A stretch of 64,000 nucleotides of DNA. Source: Pelagibius sp. (GTDB lineage: Bacteria; Pseudomonadota; Alphaproteobacteria; Kiloniellales; Kiloniellaceae). The stretch's first letter is position 1. The number at the start of each line of letters is the position of its first letter. Location of the stretch: contig NZ_JANQKD010000011.1 in the NCBI RefSeq assembly GCF_028281305.1, forward strand, positions 1-64,000, given 5' to 3'. The position numbers were made by a program, and so were the translations under genes. Below, in pieces: positions 44,476 through 54,411 of the stretch. Below the pieces are notes generated by a model that made no database searches, was not told the origin of the DNA, and saw only the letters and a list, made by a program, of their open reading frames with translations.

Positions 44476-44642
44476 ACCGCGTGATCGCCTTCTAGCACAG
44501 CCCGGCGGCCGGCCGCCAGCGATGGCCGTCTGCCGTGTTTGTGGAAAAGAGGTGAACTCACCTGCGCCGCTCGCAGGACGCAAGACAAAGGCCCGAGTAG
44601 TCAAAATGGGGCCGGGTGACAACAATCAAGGAGCAGATCAAG

Positions 44643-45161
44643 ATGCTACGGAAGTCGATTCTTGCAGCAGGGGCTTGCGCAGTTGCCGCGGGCGCCGTGC
44701 TGATGTCGAACAGCGTGGTGCCGACCTCCCATGCGAGCGACCTGCAGGTTGCCGACGCCCATGAAATGGCGGCGGTGAAGCAGCGCCAACAAACGATGAA
44801 GGACGTTGGCGGCAACATGAAAATCATTGCCGAGTTCGTGAAGGCCTCCAAGGGGTCGGCGGCTGAAGCCTCAGCAGCGGCGGCCAAGATCGGCGAACTG
44901 GCCACTTCGATCCCCGAGATCTTCGAGGTCAAGGCGACGCTTGAGCAGATGGACACTGTCGGCAAGAACCGGTCAAAGCCGGAAATCTGGTCTGACTGGG
45001 ATGGCTTCCTCGAGCGTGGCAAGGTGTTGGAGGACGAGGCCGCGAAGATGGCCGCCGTGCTCAACAGCGGGGATGCGGGCACCATCCAAGCCCAGTTCGC
45101 CACCTTTGGGAAAGAGGGGTGTGGCGGCTGCCATACGACCTATCGCGGCCCCGAGACCTAG
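44643..45161 (+). CDS. Cytochrome c' (class II c-type cytochrome)
   Basis: The product has 172 residues. A signal peptide (about 1-29) is followed by a four-helix bundle and a single C-terminal haem motif, CGGCH, in GCGGCHTTYRG, the class II position. Cytochromes c' bind NO and protect against nitrosative stress, or carry electrons. I chose ATG 44643 because AAGGAG lies 9 nt before; the GTG at 44616 would extend past the signal peptide. A Crp/Fnr-like palindrome lies upstream. Confidence 0.88.
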   Translation: MLRKSILAAGACAVAAGAVLMSNSVVPTSHASDLQVADAHEMAAVKQRQQTMKDVGGNMKIIAEFVKASKGSAAEASAAAAKIGELATSIPEIFEVKATLEQMDTVGKNRSKPEIWSDWDGFLERGKVLEDEAAKMAAVLNSGDAGTIQAQFATFGKEGCGGCHTTYRGPET

Positions 45162-45269
45162 ATTTCAAGATCGGGCTTCAGAAAGCGGGGCCAAGGGACG
45201 GTGGGCGCGGGGCGACCGCGTCCGCCGTCACCGCGCGAACGTCGGTCTCAACCGCGACGGTTGGTGAGC

Positions 45270-46250
45270 ATGGTATCGAGTGCAGGCAGAGTGCAGGCGC
45301 TGCTGCGCCGCTTGGCGTGCGGGGCAGTCTGCGGCGTTGCGGCTGTGTGGTCGGCGCCGGTGGCTGGCCAGTCCGCAGAGCAACCGGCGGTTTCGCCAGA
45401 AGACGTACTATCAGAAGACGTATTGGTAGAAGATCTATCTGAAGACGCGGCGGTCAGCGACGCCGTTCAAAGAGGGGCTTACGTCTTCCGCGCTGCCGGC
45501 TGCCACAGCTGTCATACCGACACCAAGGGCGGTGGCGCACCGCTGGCCGGTGGCCGCGCCTTGAAGACGCCCTTCGGTACCTTCTACAGCCCCAACATCA
45601 CGCCGCATCCGGTCTACGGTATCGGTGCCTGGAGCGACGAGGATTTCGAGGCGGCTCTCCGTCACGGGGTTTCGCCGGACGGCGATCCCTACTATCCCTC
45701 CTTTCCCTACACGTCCTACACCGGGATGAGCGACGAGGACATCGCGGACCTGCAGGCCTATCTCTTCGCACAGGAACCGGTCGAAACCCAGAACAAGCCG
45801 CATGACCTCGACTTCCCCTACAGCCTGCGCTTCACGCTGGGGCTCTGGAAGACCATGTTCTTCGAGGCCGGTGCCTACCAGGAAGACGACCAGAAGGATG
45901 CGGCCTGGAACCGGGGCGCCTATCTGACCCGGCACCTCGGGCACTGCGGCGAATGTCACAGTCCGAGAGGCTTTCTGGGTGCAGTCGACGACAGTCTGGA
46001 ACTGGCCGGCAACCCGGAGGGCCCGGACGGCGGCAAGGTGCCCAACCTGACGCCGGCGGAGAACGGCCTCGCGGGTTGGAGCGAATCCGACATCGCGGGC
46101 GCGCTCAAAATCGGGATCACACCGGAGGGCGACTTCCTCGGCGACTCCATGGGCGAGGTGATCGAGCATGGCACCAGCCATCTCAGCGACGACGACCTGA
46201 CTGCAATAGCCATATATCTCAAGAGCTTACCGGCCAATAGCGGACCTTGA
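45270..46250 (+). CDS. Di-haem cytochrome c
   Basis: The product has 326 residues. A signal peptide (about 8-31) is followed by an acidic repeat (EDVLS, EDVLV, EDLSE), then two class I haem domains: GCHSCHTD with PNITPHP, and CGECHSPRG. The layout matches the cytochrome subunits of membrane-bound alcohol or sugar dehydrogenases, though no dehydrogenase gene is adjacent. The acidic repeat is AT-rich with codons (CTA, TTA, GTA) unlike the neighbours. Electron donor unknown. Confidence 0.85.
   Translation: MVSSAGRVQALLRRLACGAVCGVAAVWSAPVAGQSAEQPAVSPEDVLSEDVLVEDLSEDAAVSDAVQRGAYVFRAAGCHSCHTDTKGGGAPLAGGRALKTPFGTFYSPNITPHPVYGIGAWSDEDFEAALRHGVSPDGDPYYPSFPYTSYTGMSDEDIADLQAYLFAQEPVETQNKPHDLDFPYSLRFTLGLWKTMFFEAGAYQEDDQKDAAWNRGAYLTRHLGHCGECHSPRGFLGAVDDSLELAGNPEGPDGGKVPNLTPAENGLAGWSESDIAGALKIGITPEGDFLGDSMGEVIEHGTSHLSDDDLTAIAIYLKSLPANSGP
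45398..45442. repeat. 15-bp tandem repeat (three copies) in di-haem cytochrome gene
   Basis: Three head-to-tail units starting AGAAGA (45398, 45413, 45428), the third more divergent. They encode five-residue acidic steps just after the signal peptide. Confidence 0.75.
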
Positions 46251-46323
46251 TCCTAAGCCGGCCGGCATTGCGCCCCTGTGCCCCGCGTACTAGGCTGTTT
46301 CGCAGGGACAGGAGGCTAGGGGT

Positions 46324-47523
46324 TTGAAAAGGCTTGTACTCGGTCTGGGCGTGGCCGCCGTCGCGGGGGCAGCCCTGATAGGATACCTGCAGTTTGGCGG
46401 CGAGGACGCGCCTCGGCCCGTCGCTGGAGGCACGGCTCCGTCCGAGAGCGCCGCTGAACAAAGCCCTGAATCGGTGGAGGCAGAAACGGCGGGCAGCGGA
46501 TCGGAGGGGGCCGCCAGCCCGGATCCTGTGACCCCGGCTGCCGGCGACGGGTCTGTTGCGCAACCGGCAAAACCGGAGGTCAAGCGCCGAGAGCAGCAGG
46601 CCGCCTTGCCGACGACAGCTACGGAAGAGGCCGCAGACGGCACGGCGCCGACTTTCGATGTGGTCCGTGTGGAGCCCAGCGGCGAGGCGGTCATCGCCGG
46701 GCGCGCCGAGCCCAACAGCGAAGTGAAGGTCACCCTGGGTGCCGATGGGGCGGTGGGAACGACGAAGGCCGACAGCAGCGGTGCCTGGGCGATCGTTGCT
46801 GAACGACCGCTGGCGCCGGGCAGCCACGAGATCGGGATCGAAGCCACGGCGCCGGGCGGCGGAAAGCAGCTCTCCGAGGACCTGGTGGTGGTCATGGTGC
46901 CTGAGCCCGCACCAGCTTCACCGGCGCCGGGCGCCGAAGGGGCCGCGCCGCCGCAGACCGGCGAGACCGCCGCAGCAAGCCCGGGCGAAACGCCCCCGGT
47001 ACTGGCGGTCCTTACTCCGCGGGGCGGGGGGGCCAGCAAGGTGCTGCCGCAGCAGCCGGAGGAGGGCATTGCCGCCGGCGGCCTGGTACTGGATTCCGTG
47101 GACTACGACGAAACGGGCCGGGCCATCCTCGGGGGTCGGGCCGCGCCTGGCGCGCGGATGCTGGTCTATCTCGACAACAAGCCCATCGGCGAAGCGATTG
47201 CCGACGCCGATGGGCGTTGGGCCCTGTCACCCGCATCGCCGATCCTCGAAGGGCTGCACGACCTGCGGGTAGACCAACTGGCGGACGACGGATCTGTTGT
47301 GGCGCGGGTGGAAACGCCGTTCTCGCGGGAGCCGGCCCGGCAGATCGCTGACGGTGAGGACTACGTCATCGTACAGCCGGGGAACTCTCTCTGGCGGATC
47401 GCGCGCCGCACTTATGGTCAGGGCCTGCGCTACTCTGTGATCTACCAGGCCAACGCGGACCAGATCCGCGATCCGGATCTGATCTATCCGGGCCAGGTCT
47501 TCGCCCTTCCCAGAGTGAACTGA
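46324..47523 (+). CDS. LysM peptidoglycan-binding protein with two Ig-like modules
   Basis: The product has 399 residues from TTG with AGGAGG upstream. An N-terminal membrane anchor (about 5-22) is followed by a Pro/Ala/Glu linker, two related beta modules (about 105-195 and 250-335; both with AxVxGRAxP and DGxWA steps), and a C-terminal LysM (YVIVQPGNSLWRIARRTYG, LIYPGQVFALP). It is likely an envelope protein bound to peptidoglycan; similar proteins are widespread in alphaproteobacteria without known role. Confidence 0.85.
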   Translation: MKRLVLGLGVAAVAGAALIGYLQFGGEDAPRPVAGGTAPSESAAEQSPESVEAETAGSGSEGAASPDPVTPAAGDGSVAQPAKPEVKRREQQAALPTTATEEAADGTAPTFDVVRVEPSGEAVIAGRAEPNSEVKVTLGADGAVGTTKADSSGAWAIVAERPLAPGSHEIGIEATAPGGGKQLSEDLVVVMVPEPAPASPAPGAEGAAPPQTGETAAASPGETPPVLAVLTPRGGGASKVLPQQPEEGIAAGGLVLDSVDYDETGRAILGGRAAPGARMLVYLDNKPIGEAIADADGRWALSPASPILEGLHDLRVDQLADDGSVVARVETPFSREPARQIADGEDYVIVQPGNSLWRIARRTYGQGLRYSVIYQANADQIRDPDLIYPGQVFALPRVN

Positions 47524-47581
47524 CCGTTGCTGAACTGCTAGCGGGGTATCCTGCGGCGGAGCCTCTCGGCCCTCTTCTCCG

Positions 47582-48262
47582 TCAGGTCGCTGCTTCGGCG
47601 GCGCTGTTTGCTGCGTCGGCGCTGTCGGCGGTGTCGGCCGCTGCGTCCTCGTCCGCGGTCTTGGCGTCGGCAGTCTCATCGACCGGGGCCTCATCGACCG
47701 GGGCCTCATCGTCCGGGATCTCATTGTCGCCGATTGCAGGACGCGGCAGGGCGACAGCTTCGCCGAGAAGATCGAGATAGGGCTTGCAGGCGGCGACGAT
47801 GCAGGCGGCGGTGGCGATCACGTTGACCGGCGTGCGCGGTGCCGGGGACGCCAGTTCGGCCGTCAGAACCATGTCTTGCTGATCCGAAAGCATGATCTGG
47901 CCGCAGCCGAGACGGTCCGTGGCGGCTATGACCGAGCGAGCCAGCCGGCGGCCCTCGGGCGATTCGGCAGTGTAGGGCAGCTTGCCAAGGTTTGCTTTCA
48001 GCCGCAGCGGCGCGGAACGATCCGCCAGTTCGGCCTCGAAGCGGATTCCGCAGGCGGTAAATGTGAAGAGCAAAGGCTGGTCGGGGTCACGGCGGCTAAT
48101 GTGACCGTCTTCACCCAGCTCGATGGATCCCACCTCCAGCGGCAGTCCGGCGTCGGCCACTGACTTGACCGCCGACTTCCCGTCGTCCTTCGAGGTCGTG
48201 GATTCGCTTGGCTCGTTCCCCGGGGCGTCCAAGGCAATATCTCCCGCATCAACAAGCCCCAA
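47582..48262 (-). CDS. Hypothetical protein with acidic Ala/Asp-rich tail
   Basis: The product has 226 residues with no signal peptide. A mixed alpha/beta core (about 40-175; LLFTFTACGIRFEAEL, LGKLPYTAESPEGRRL) resembles no family I can name with confidence. The last ~45 residues are a repetitive acidic tail (DEAPV twice, then ADxAD steps). It is divergent from psd and convergent with the LysM gene. Confidence 0.6.
   Translation of the reverse strand: MGLVDAGDIALDAPGNEPSESTTSKDDGKSAVKSVADAGLPLEVGSIELGEDGHISRRDPDQPLLFTFTACGIRFEAELADRSAPLRLKANLGKLPYTAESPEGRRLARSVIAATDRLGCGQIMLSDQQDMVLTAELASPAPRTPVNVIATAACIVAACKPYLDLLGEAVALPRPAIGDNEIPDDEAPVDEAPVDETADAKTADEDAAADTADSADAANSAAEAAT
47676..47720. repeat. 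15-bp tandem repeat in hypothetical gene tail
   Basis: Two perfect copies and one imperfect copy of TCATCGACCGGGGCC. In frame they encode the DEAPV steps of the acidic tail. Confidence 0.85.
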
Positions 48263-48384
48263 GGCTAGCAGTTCGGCTTTAACGATCGGTAAAGCACCAG
48301 TTTCTCAGAATTTTCGGCTGTTTGAGGGCCGGCGGCTGGTCTATTACTGCTTTACTGATTCAGGACTGGGGGCAGGACAACCGC

Positions 48385-49071
48385 GTGTTCAGAAGCGTAT
48401 TGGTTCCAATCCATCGGGCCGGCTGGCCCTTCATTGCGGCGGCGCTGGCTGCGGCGATTCTGCTGGGCTTGCTGTGGGAGCCGCTGTTCTGGCTGGGTCT
48501 CTTGGCCGCGGCATTCTGCACCTACTTCTTCCGCGATCCGCCGCGGGTGACGCCGACGCGGCCGGGTCTGGTCATCGCTCCGGCCGATGGGCTGGTGCAG
48601 ATGATCGAAAGGGCGGTGCCGCCGCCGGAGCTGGAGATGGGAGGCGAAGCGCTCACCCGGATCTCGATCTTCCTCAACGTCTTCAACGTGCACATCAACC
48701 GGGTTCCGATCGACGGCAGGATATCGGCCGTTGCCTACCGGCCGGGCAAGTTTCTCAATGCGGCGCTCGACAAGGCCTCGGTCGACAACGAGCGCATGTC
48801 GCTGAAGGTCACGACCTTCGACGGTGTCGACATCGCCTTCGTGCAGATTGCCGGCCTGGTCGCGCGCCGCATTGTCTGCAATGTCTCGGAGGATCAGCCG
48901 GTGCGTGCAGGTCAGGTCTTTGGCCTGATCCGTTTCGGCAGCCGTATGGACGTCTATCTTCCCGAGGGCGTGGCACCGCTGGTGTCGCTCTATCAGACGA
49001 CCATCGCTGGCGAGACGGTGCTCGCCGACCTGCAGTCCGGAGAGCCCGCACGCCAGGGAGAGGAGCGCTAA
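48385..49071 (+). CDS. psd: Phosphatidylserine decarboxylase proenzyme
   Basis: The product has 228 residues from GTG 48385. A membrane segment lies near 12-40. [16 protein letters not shown] and the self-cleavage motif in [14 protein letters not shown] (Gly185-Ser186) give the pyruvoyl-dependent short-type Psd. It converts phosphatidylserine to phosphatidylethanolamine. One nucleotide separates it from pssA, which supplies the substrate. Confidence 0.94.
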   Translation: MFRSVLVPIHRAGWPFIAAALAAAILLGLLWEPLFWLGLLAAAFCTYFFRDPPRVTPTRPGLVIAPADGLVQMIERAVPPPELEMGGEALTRISIFLNVFNVHINRVPIDGRISAVAYRPGKFLNAALDKASVDNERMSLKVTTFDGVDIAFVQIAGLVARRIVCNVSEDQPVRAGQVFGLIRFGSRMDVYLPEGVAPLVSLYQTTIAGETVLADLQSGEPARQGEER

Positions 49072-49072
49072 G

Positions 49073-49888
49073 GTGGCGCGCTTGCGCAGACGGCGCGTTT
49101 CGGCGCTTTCGATCAACCGGATGATCCCCAATGCGCTGACGCTGCTGGCGCTCTGCGCCGGGTTGACGGCAATCCGGCTGGCGCTGCTGGACCGATGGGA
49201 GGCGGCGGTGGGGGCCGTGGTGGTAGCGATGCTGCTCGACGGGCTGGATGGCCGTATCGCCCGCCTCATGGGGGCGACCAGCGAGTTCGGGGCGCAGCTT
49301 GATTCGCTGTCGGACGTCATCGCCTTCGGTGTGACGCCAGCGGTGGTGATCTATCTCTGGACGCTCTCCGATGCCGGGGGGCTCGGCTGGGCGCTCTGTC
49401 TGGTGTTTGCCGCGTGTTGTGCCCTGCGTCTGGCGCGCTTCAACGCCGCTCTGGGAGAGGACAGTCCGCAGCCCCTGGCCGGGCGGTTCTTTGTCGGTGT
49501 GCCCGCTCCGGCCGCTGCCGGCCTTGCCTTGCTGCCGTTGACCATGAGCTTTGTCTTCGGCGACAGCATTCTGCGCAGCGATCTGCTGAACCTCCTGACC
49601 CTGCTGGGCGTCGCCATCCTGATGGTGAGCCAGGTCCCGACGTTCTCTGCCAAGCGTCTGAAACTGCGTCCGCCCCAGCGCCGCATTGCCATGGTGGGGC
49701 TGGTCCTGTTTGCCGCTTTCCTGATATCCGAGCCCTGGATCACCGTGACCCTGGTCGGTCTGCTGTATCTGGCCAGCATTCCCGTGGCCGCCGTTCAGTA
49801 CCGCAAGGAGGCTCGTGCGCTGGCTCTTGAGCAGGAAAGCAGCGACAAGCCCGCGGCTGCAGCGGACGACGAAGAAAGCCCCGACTAG
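49073..49888 (+). CDS. pssA: CDP-diacylglycerol-serine O-phosphatidyltransferase
   Basis: The product has 271 residues from GTG. The CDP-alcohol transferase motif is complete, DG-x2-AR-x8-G-x3-D-x3-D, in DGRIARLMGATSEFGAQLD continuing SLSD. About eight hydrophobic helices are present, and the tail is Lys/Asp-rich. It makes phosphatidylserine from CDP-diacylglycerol and serine. It is coupled to psd. Confidence 0.95.
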   Translation: MARLRRRRVSALSINRMIPNALTLLALCAGLTAIRLALLDRWEAAVGAVVVAMLLDGLDGRIARLMGATSEFGAQLDSLSDVIAFGVTPAVVIYLWTLSDAGGLGWALCLVFAACCALRLARFNAALGEDSPQPLAGRFFVGVPAPAAAGLALLPLTMSFVFGDSILRSDLLNLLTLLGVAILMVSQVPTFSAKRLKLRPPQRRIAMVGLVLFAAFLISEPWITVTLVGLLYLASIPVAAVQYRKEARALALEQESSDKPAAAADDEESPD

Positions 49889-49945
49889 GCATTTGCCCGC
49901 TGGGTGCCTTTCCGTCAGGCCGGTCTCCGGTCCGGGTCTCTCGCT

Positions 49946-52900
49946 TTACTCCGCAGCCTGCGGAACGCCGGGGCTGCCCTTCCCGATTTCGCCGGTGCCG
50001 CTTTCCGGGTCGGATTGCGGCGCGTCGGGAGACCCGCCGCGGCGGCCCCGCCTGCGCTCCAGCATGCCTTTCAGATTGTCGCGGAGCATAAGCGCGCTCG
50101 GGGTCACGAAGAGGGTGAGCAGCGTTGCGAAGGTGAGCCCGAAGACGATGGCCGTGGAGAGCTGACGCCACCACTGGGTCGAGGGCGCGCCGACCTGGAC
50201 GGTGCGGGAAAAGAAGTCGATGTTGGTTGCCAGGACCATGGGCATGAGCCCCAGGATCGTGGTGATGGTGGTCAGCAGCACCGGGCGCAGGCGCTGGGCG
50301 CCGGTTCGCAGGATGGCTTCCCTGGTGTTTGCCGTCGTCGCGCGCAGCCGGTCGAAAGTATCGATCAGCACGATGTTGTTGTTCACGACGATGCCGGCCA
50401 GGGCGATAACGCCGATGCCGGACATGACGATGCCAAAAGGCTGATTGGTGACGAGCAGACCGATCATCACGCCCACGGTCGACATGATCACCGCAGTGAG
50501 GATCAGGAAGGCGCTGTAGAAGCTGTTGAACTGGGTCACCAGGATGATCGCCATCATGAACAGCGCGACACCGAAGGCCTTGCCGAGGAAGTCCGAAGCA
50601 GCCTTCTGTTCCTCGTCCTCGCCCTTGAAGGTAATCGCCAGCAGGGGGTCGAAGTCCTGCTCGGCAAGCCAGCTTCGGATTTCCTGCACCTTGTCGTCGG
50701 CCAGGAGGCCCTGCGCCACGTCGGCCTTGATCGTCATCGCACGGCGGCTGTCGGTGCGCTTCAGCAGGCCGACCCGGGGTTTCGCCTCGCGGGTCACGAA
50801 GTTGGAAATGGGGATCAATCCGGAAGAGGTCTGAATTCGGATCAGATCGAGCTGCTCGATGTTGCGATACTGCTCGGGCAGGCGCACAACGATGTCGATT
50901 TCCTCGGTGCTGTCGTCAGGCCTATAGTCGCCGAGGTCCATGCCGTTGGTCAGCATGCGCACATAACTGCCGATCAGGCTGACGTCGGCATCGAACTTCG
51001 CGGCCTGGGCGCGATCGACCGCCAACTCCCACTCGATACCGGGAATCTGGGCACCGTCTTCGATGTCGACGAAGCCGCCGATTTCGGTCATCGCCCGGCC
51101 GATGCGCTGCACCGCCGGTTCAATCAGGGACGGCTGGGCGGAGGCTACCTCGATCTGCACCGGCTTGCCGACCGGGGGCCCCGACTCTTCCTTGCGCGCC
51201 TCGACGAAAACACCGGCAAAGATCGCGCTGCGTTCGCGGACCTCATTGAGGACCTCATCCGCCGGCCGGCGTGAGAACCAGTCGGTGAACTCCACCGTGA
51301 TCTTGCCGATCACGTCTTCCGCCTCGTCGCCGCCCTGGGTGCCGGAGGAGGCCATGGACTGCGCGCTGATGGCATGGAACTCGCCGTACTCGCGCTGCAT
51401 GGCCAGGACGACACTCTCGACCTGGCGGACCAGTTCGTCGCGTTCCTCGACCGAGAGGTTGCCGCGGGCATGGAGCTGCAGCACCGCGTTCTGCGGCTCC
51501 ACGTCAGGGAAAAACTCGACACCGCGGCCGAAGGTTGCGTAGGCCATCTGAACGCCGACCAGCAGCGCGACGGCAAAGAGCAGGATCTTGGCAGGGTGCC
51601 GCAGGACAAAGCTGAGCACGTTCAGGTAGGTGCCGGTGAAGCCGCCCACATCCTTCAGATCGCCGGTTTCGCCGGCAGCCAGCGCCTTCATCGTCTTGGG
51701 GTCGGCGGTGCCGCCCGGCTTGCCGAAGACCGAGCCCAGGGTCGGCACGAAGATCAGGGCCATCATGAGCGACGCACTCAAGGTGGCGATCAGGGTGATG
51801 GGCAGGTACTTCATGAATTCGCCGACCACGCCGGGCCAGAACATCAGGGGCAGGAAGGCGGCCAAGGTGGTGGCCGTCGCGGCAATGATCGGCCAGGCCA
51901 TACGCTTTGCGGCCAGCGCATAGGCTTCTCGCTTCGGCCGGCCTTCGCTCATCTTGCGGTCGGCGTACTCGGTGACGACGATGGCACCGTCGACCAACAT
52001 GCCGACGGCCAGAATCAGCGCAAAGAGGACGACGATGTTGACTGTCAGACCGCCGATGGCGAGCACCAGGATGCCGGTCAGAAAGGAACCCGGAATAGCG
52101 ATGCCGACCAGCAGCGCGGAGCGCAGGCCGAGGGCGGCAACCACCACCACCATAACCAGCAGCACTGCGCTGAGAACGTTGTTCTGAAGGTCGAGCAGGT
52201 TGTTGCGGATGTCGGTCGACTTGTCCTGACTGTAAGTGACGGAGACAGTCTCAGGCCACGTCTTCCGCGCCTCTTCGACCACGGCACGCACGTCCTCGAT
52301 GGTCTCGATGATGTTCTCACCGGTGCGCTTGGAGACCTCCAGGGCCAGTGCCGGCTCGCCGTTCAGCCGCGCAAAGCCGTCTGAGTCCTTGAAGGTGCGT
52401 CTGAGGCTGGCGATGTCGCGAAAGCGGACGACGGCATCGTCGTTCACCTTGACCGGCAGATTGATGATGTCCTCGACGGTCTCGAAAAGGCCGGGAACCT
52501 TCACGGCGAAGCGACCCTGGCCGGTGTCCATCGATCCCGCAGCCACGACGCGGTTCGATTTTGAGACCATCTCCAGGATGTCGGTGGCGTTGAGATTGTA
52601 GCTCTCCAGCGCCAGTGGATCGATCACCACTTCCACCAGTTCGTCGCGGTCGCCGGCGATTTTTGCTTCGAGGACGCTGGAAAGGCTCTCGATCCTGTCC
52701 TGCAGGTCCCGTGCGATGCGCAGCAGGGTCCGCTCGGGCGCGTTGCCGGAAAGCGAAACGGTCAGGACGGGGAAGAGGGAGAGGTTGATCTCGTGGACCG
52801 TCGGCTCGTCGGCGTCGTCAGGCAGTTCCGGCTTGGCGAGATCGACTTTCTCCCGGACGTCGATCAGGGCCTGGTCCGCGTCGAAGCCGGCGTCGAACTC

Positions 52901-53182
52901 CATCACCACATTGGCGCCGCCCAGGTAGGCGGTCGACGTCATTTCCTTGACGCCCTCGATCGCCCGCAACTCCTTTTCCAGCGGCTTGATCAGAAGCCGC
53001 TCTGCGTCCTCCGGCGAGATACCGTCGTGGGTCGCCACAACATAGAGCGTCGGAATGTTGATGTCGGGGGAGTCTTCCTTGGGAATGGAGACATAGGCCA
53101 CGCTGCCCGCAACGAGGATCAGAATCAGGGTTGAGATAACGGTCCGGCTGCGCGAGATGGCAGCGTCGATGACGGCCTTCAC
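49946..53182 (-). CDS. RND efflux pump permease (AcrB/HAE-like)
   Basis: This 1078-residue protein has twelve expected membrane helices and two large periplasmic loops. The start MKAVIDAAISRSRTVISTLI and GIVVNNNIVLIDTFDRLRA near 970 are typical. In TM4 the usual Asp-Asp pair of AcrB reads VDGAIVV, that is Asp-Gly, so one proton-relay acid is missing. Substrate unknown. It overlaps the adaptor gene by 4 nt. No outer-membrane channel gene lies beside it. Confidence 0.92.
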   Translation of the reverse strand: MKAVIDAAISRSRTVISTLILILVAGSVAYVSIPKEDSPDINIPTLYVVATHDGISPEDAERLLIKPLEKELRAIEGVKEMTSTAYLGGANVVMEFDAGFDADQALIDVREKVDLAKPELPDDADEPTVHEINLSLFPVLTVSLSGNAPERTLLRIARDLQDRIESLSSVLEAKIAGDRDELVEVVIDPLALESYNLNATDILEMVSKSNRVVAAGSMDTGQGRFAVKVPGLFETVEDIINLPVKVNDDAVVRFRDIASLRRTFKDSDGFARLNGEPALALEVSKRTGENIIETIEDVRAVVEEARKTWPETVSVTYSQDKSTDIRNNLLDLQNNVLSAVLLVMVVVVAALGLRSALLVGIAIPGSFLTGILVLAIGGLTVNIVVLFALILAVGMLVDGAIVVTEYADRKMSEGRPKREAYALAAKRMAWPIIAATATTLAAFLPLMFWPGVVGEFMKYLPITLIATLSASLMMALIFVPTLGSVFGKPGGTADPKTMKALAAGETGDLKDVGGFTGTYLNVLSFVLRHPAKILLFAVALLVGVQMAYATFGRGVEFFPDVEPQNAVLQLHARGNLSVEERDELVRQVESVVLAMQREYGEFHAISAQSMASSGTQGGDEAEDVIGKITVEFTDWFSRRPADEVLNEVRERSAIFAGVFVEARKEESGPPVGKPVQIEVASAQPSLIEPAVQRIGRAMTEIGGFVDIEDGAQIPGIEWELAVDRAQAAKFDADVSLIGSYVRMLTNGMDLGDYRPDDSTEEIDIVVRLPEQYRNIEQLDLIRIQTSSGLIPISNFVTREAKPRVGLLKRTDSRRAMTIKADVAQGLLADDKVQEIRSWLAEQDFDPLLAITFKGEDEEQKAASDFLGKAFGVALFMMAIILVTQFNSFYSAFLILTAVIMSTVGVMIGLLVTNQPFGIVMSGIGVIALAGIVVNNNIVLIDTFDRLRATTANTREAILRTGAQRLRPVLLTTITTILGLMPMVLATNIDFFSRTVQVGAPSTQWWRQLSTAIVFGLTFATLLTLFVTPSALMLRDNLKGMLERRRGRRGGSPDAPQSDPESGTGEIGKGSPGVPQAAE

Positions 53183-54282
53183 GACGCTAGATCCTTCAGC
53201 CGTTCCTCAACCTCGGACTCCGGCACCGCCTTCACCTTTTCGCCGGGGCTTACGTACTCCTGGCCAACGGTGATCAAGGTCACATCGTCCGGCAGCCCGG
53301 TGATCCAGATGCCCTGGTTGTCGGTGTCGACAATCTTGGCCGCATGAAAGACGACACGGCCTTCCCCGTCCACGGCCTTCACCCCGATCAGTCCGCTGTC
53401 TGAGAGGGTCAGGATTGCGGGCGATACGATGTGGGCCTGCGTTTCGGCGAGGGGCAGGGCAATCTCGGCGGTCATGCCATCGGCGATGCGTCCGTCCGGG
53501 TTCTCGACCTCGAGCTCGACGCGGAAGGTTCGGGTCGCCTCGTCCGCGACGGTGGAGATGTGCCGGATGTGCCCGGTCACCTGGTCGCCGGTCATCAGCC
53601 GGGCGGCCCCCGTGTTGCCCAGTTGCAGGCGCTGGATATCGCGTTCGTTCACCTGGGTGACGATCAGCATCGGGTTCAGTTCGACCAGGCGCGCGATGGC
53701 GTCGCCGCGGTCGACGTAGTCGCCGATCTCCATCATCCGCTCGTCGACGATGCCGTCGAAGGGCGCGCGGATTTCGGTGTAGGCCAGTTCGACCTCGGCA
53801 ATTTTCACCGCCGCTTCCGCCGCCTGCAGAGAGGCCTCTGTGGCAGCGACCTGGGTCTCCGCGCGGAACCCTTTCTGGGAGAGTTTCTGGTCGGCCTCGT
53901 ATTCGATCTTGCGCTGGGCGAGCAGGGCCTTGGCTTCTGCCAGACGTGCCGGCCGGTCGCCGGCAGACAACCGCGCGATGACGTCCCCGGCCGCGACCAC
54001 GGTGCCGTCATCGACGGCCAACTCGATCAGGCGTCCATCGGTCTCGACCTTGATCTCGACCTTGCGGTTGGCTTCGGTGCGGCCGCGCAGCAGATCGACG
54101 ATGGCATGGGTCTGCGCGGTCGAACTGCGCACCCGCACGCTCGGCACTTTGTCGAGTGCGGCGAGGTCGGCCGGCGGCTTCTGCGCTTCCGGCTCGGCGC
54201 CGCTCTCGCCAAGCTGGCCGGAGGCGACCCAGGCCGTCGCCGCAACGGCGAACACAAGTGCCAGGATAAAGGAGCGTTTCAT
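53179..54282 (-). CDS. RND efflux periplasmic adaptor (MFP/HlyD family)
   Basis: The product has 367 residues. An N-terminal signal or anchor is followed by the biotinyl-lipoyl half motifs (VAAGDVIARLSAGD, IRAPFDGIVDERM), a short coiled hairpin (about 105-150) and beta-barrel parts. It links the permease to an outer-membrane channel. It is translationally coupled to the permease and lies downstream of the PadR gene on the same strand. Confidence 0.92.
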   Translation of the reverse strand: MKRSFILALVFAVAATAWVASGQLGESGAEPEAQKPPADLAALDKVPSVRVRSSTAQTHAIVDLLRGRTEANRKVEIKVETDGRLIELAVDDGTVVAAGDVIARLSAGDRPARLAEAKALLAQRKIEYEADQKLSQKGFRAETQVAATEASLQAAEAAVKIAEVELAYTEIRAPFDGIVDERMMEIGDYVDRGDAIARLVELNPMLIVTQVNERDIQRLQLGNTGAARLMTGDQVTGHIRHISTVADEATRTFRVELEVENPDGRIADGMTAEIALPLAETQAHIVSPAILTLSDSGLIGVKAVDGEGRVVFHAAKIVDTDNQGIWITGLPDDVTLITVGQEYVSPGEKVKAVPESEVEERLKDLAS

Positions 54283-54411
54283 CTTGCCGTAGTCTTCTGT
54301 TCTAAATGTCTCGTTGCGCTTTCGGGGGTTATACGCAGGAACGCGGCTTAGTGTTTCCCTCCCCGTGGGTTGCGGCGTTGTTTCTTTGTCTCGGCCTCTC
54401 GCGGCGACTCC

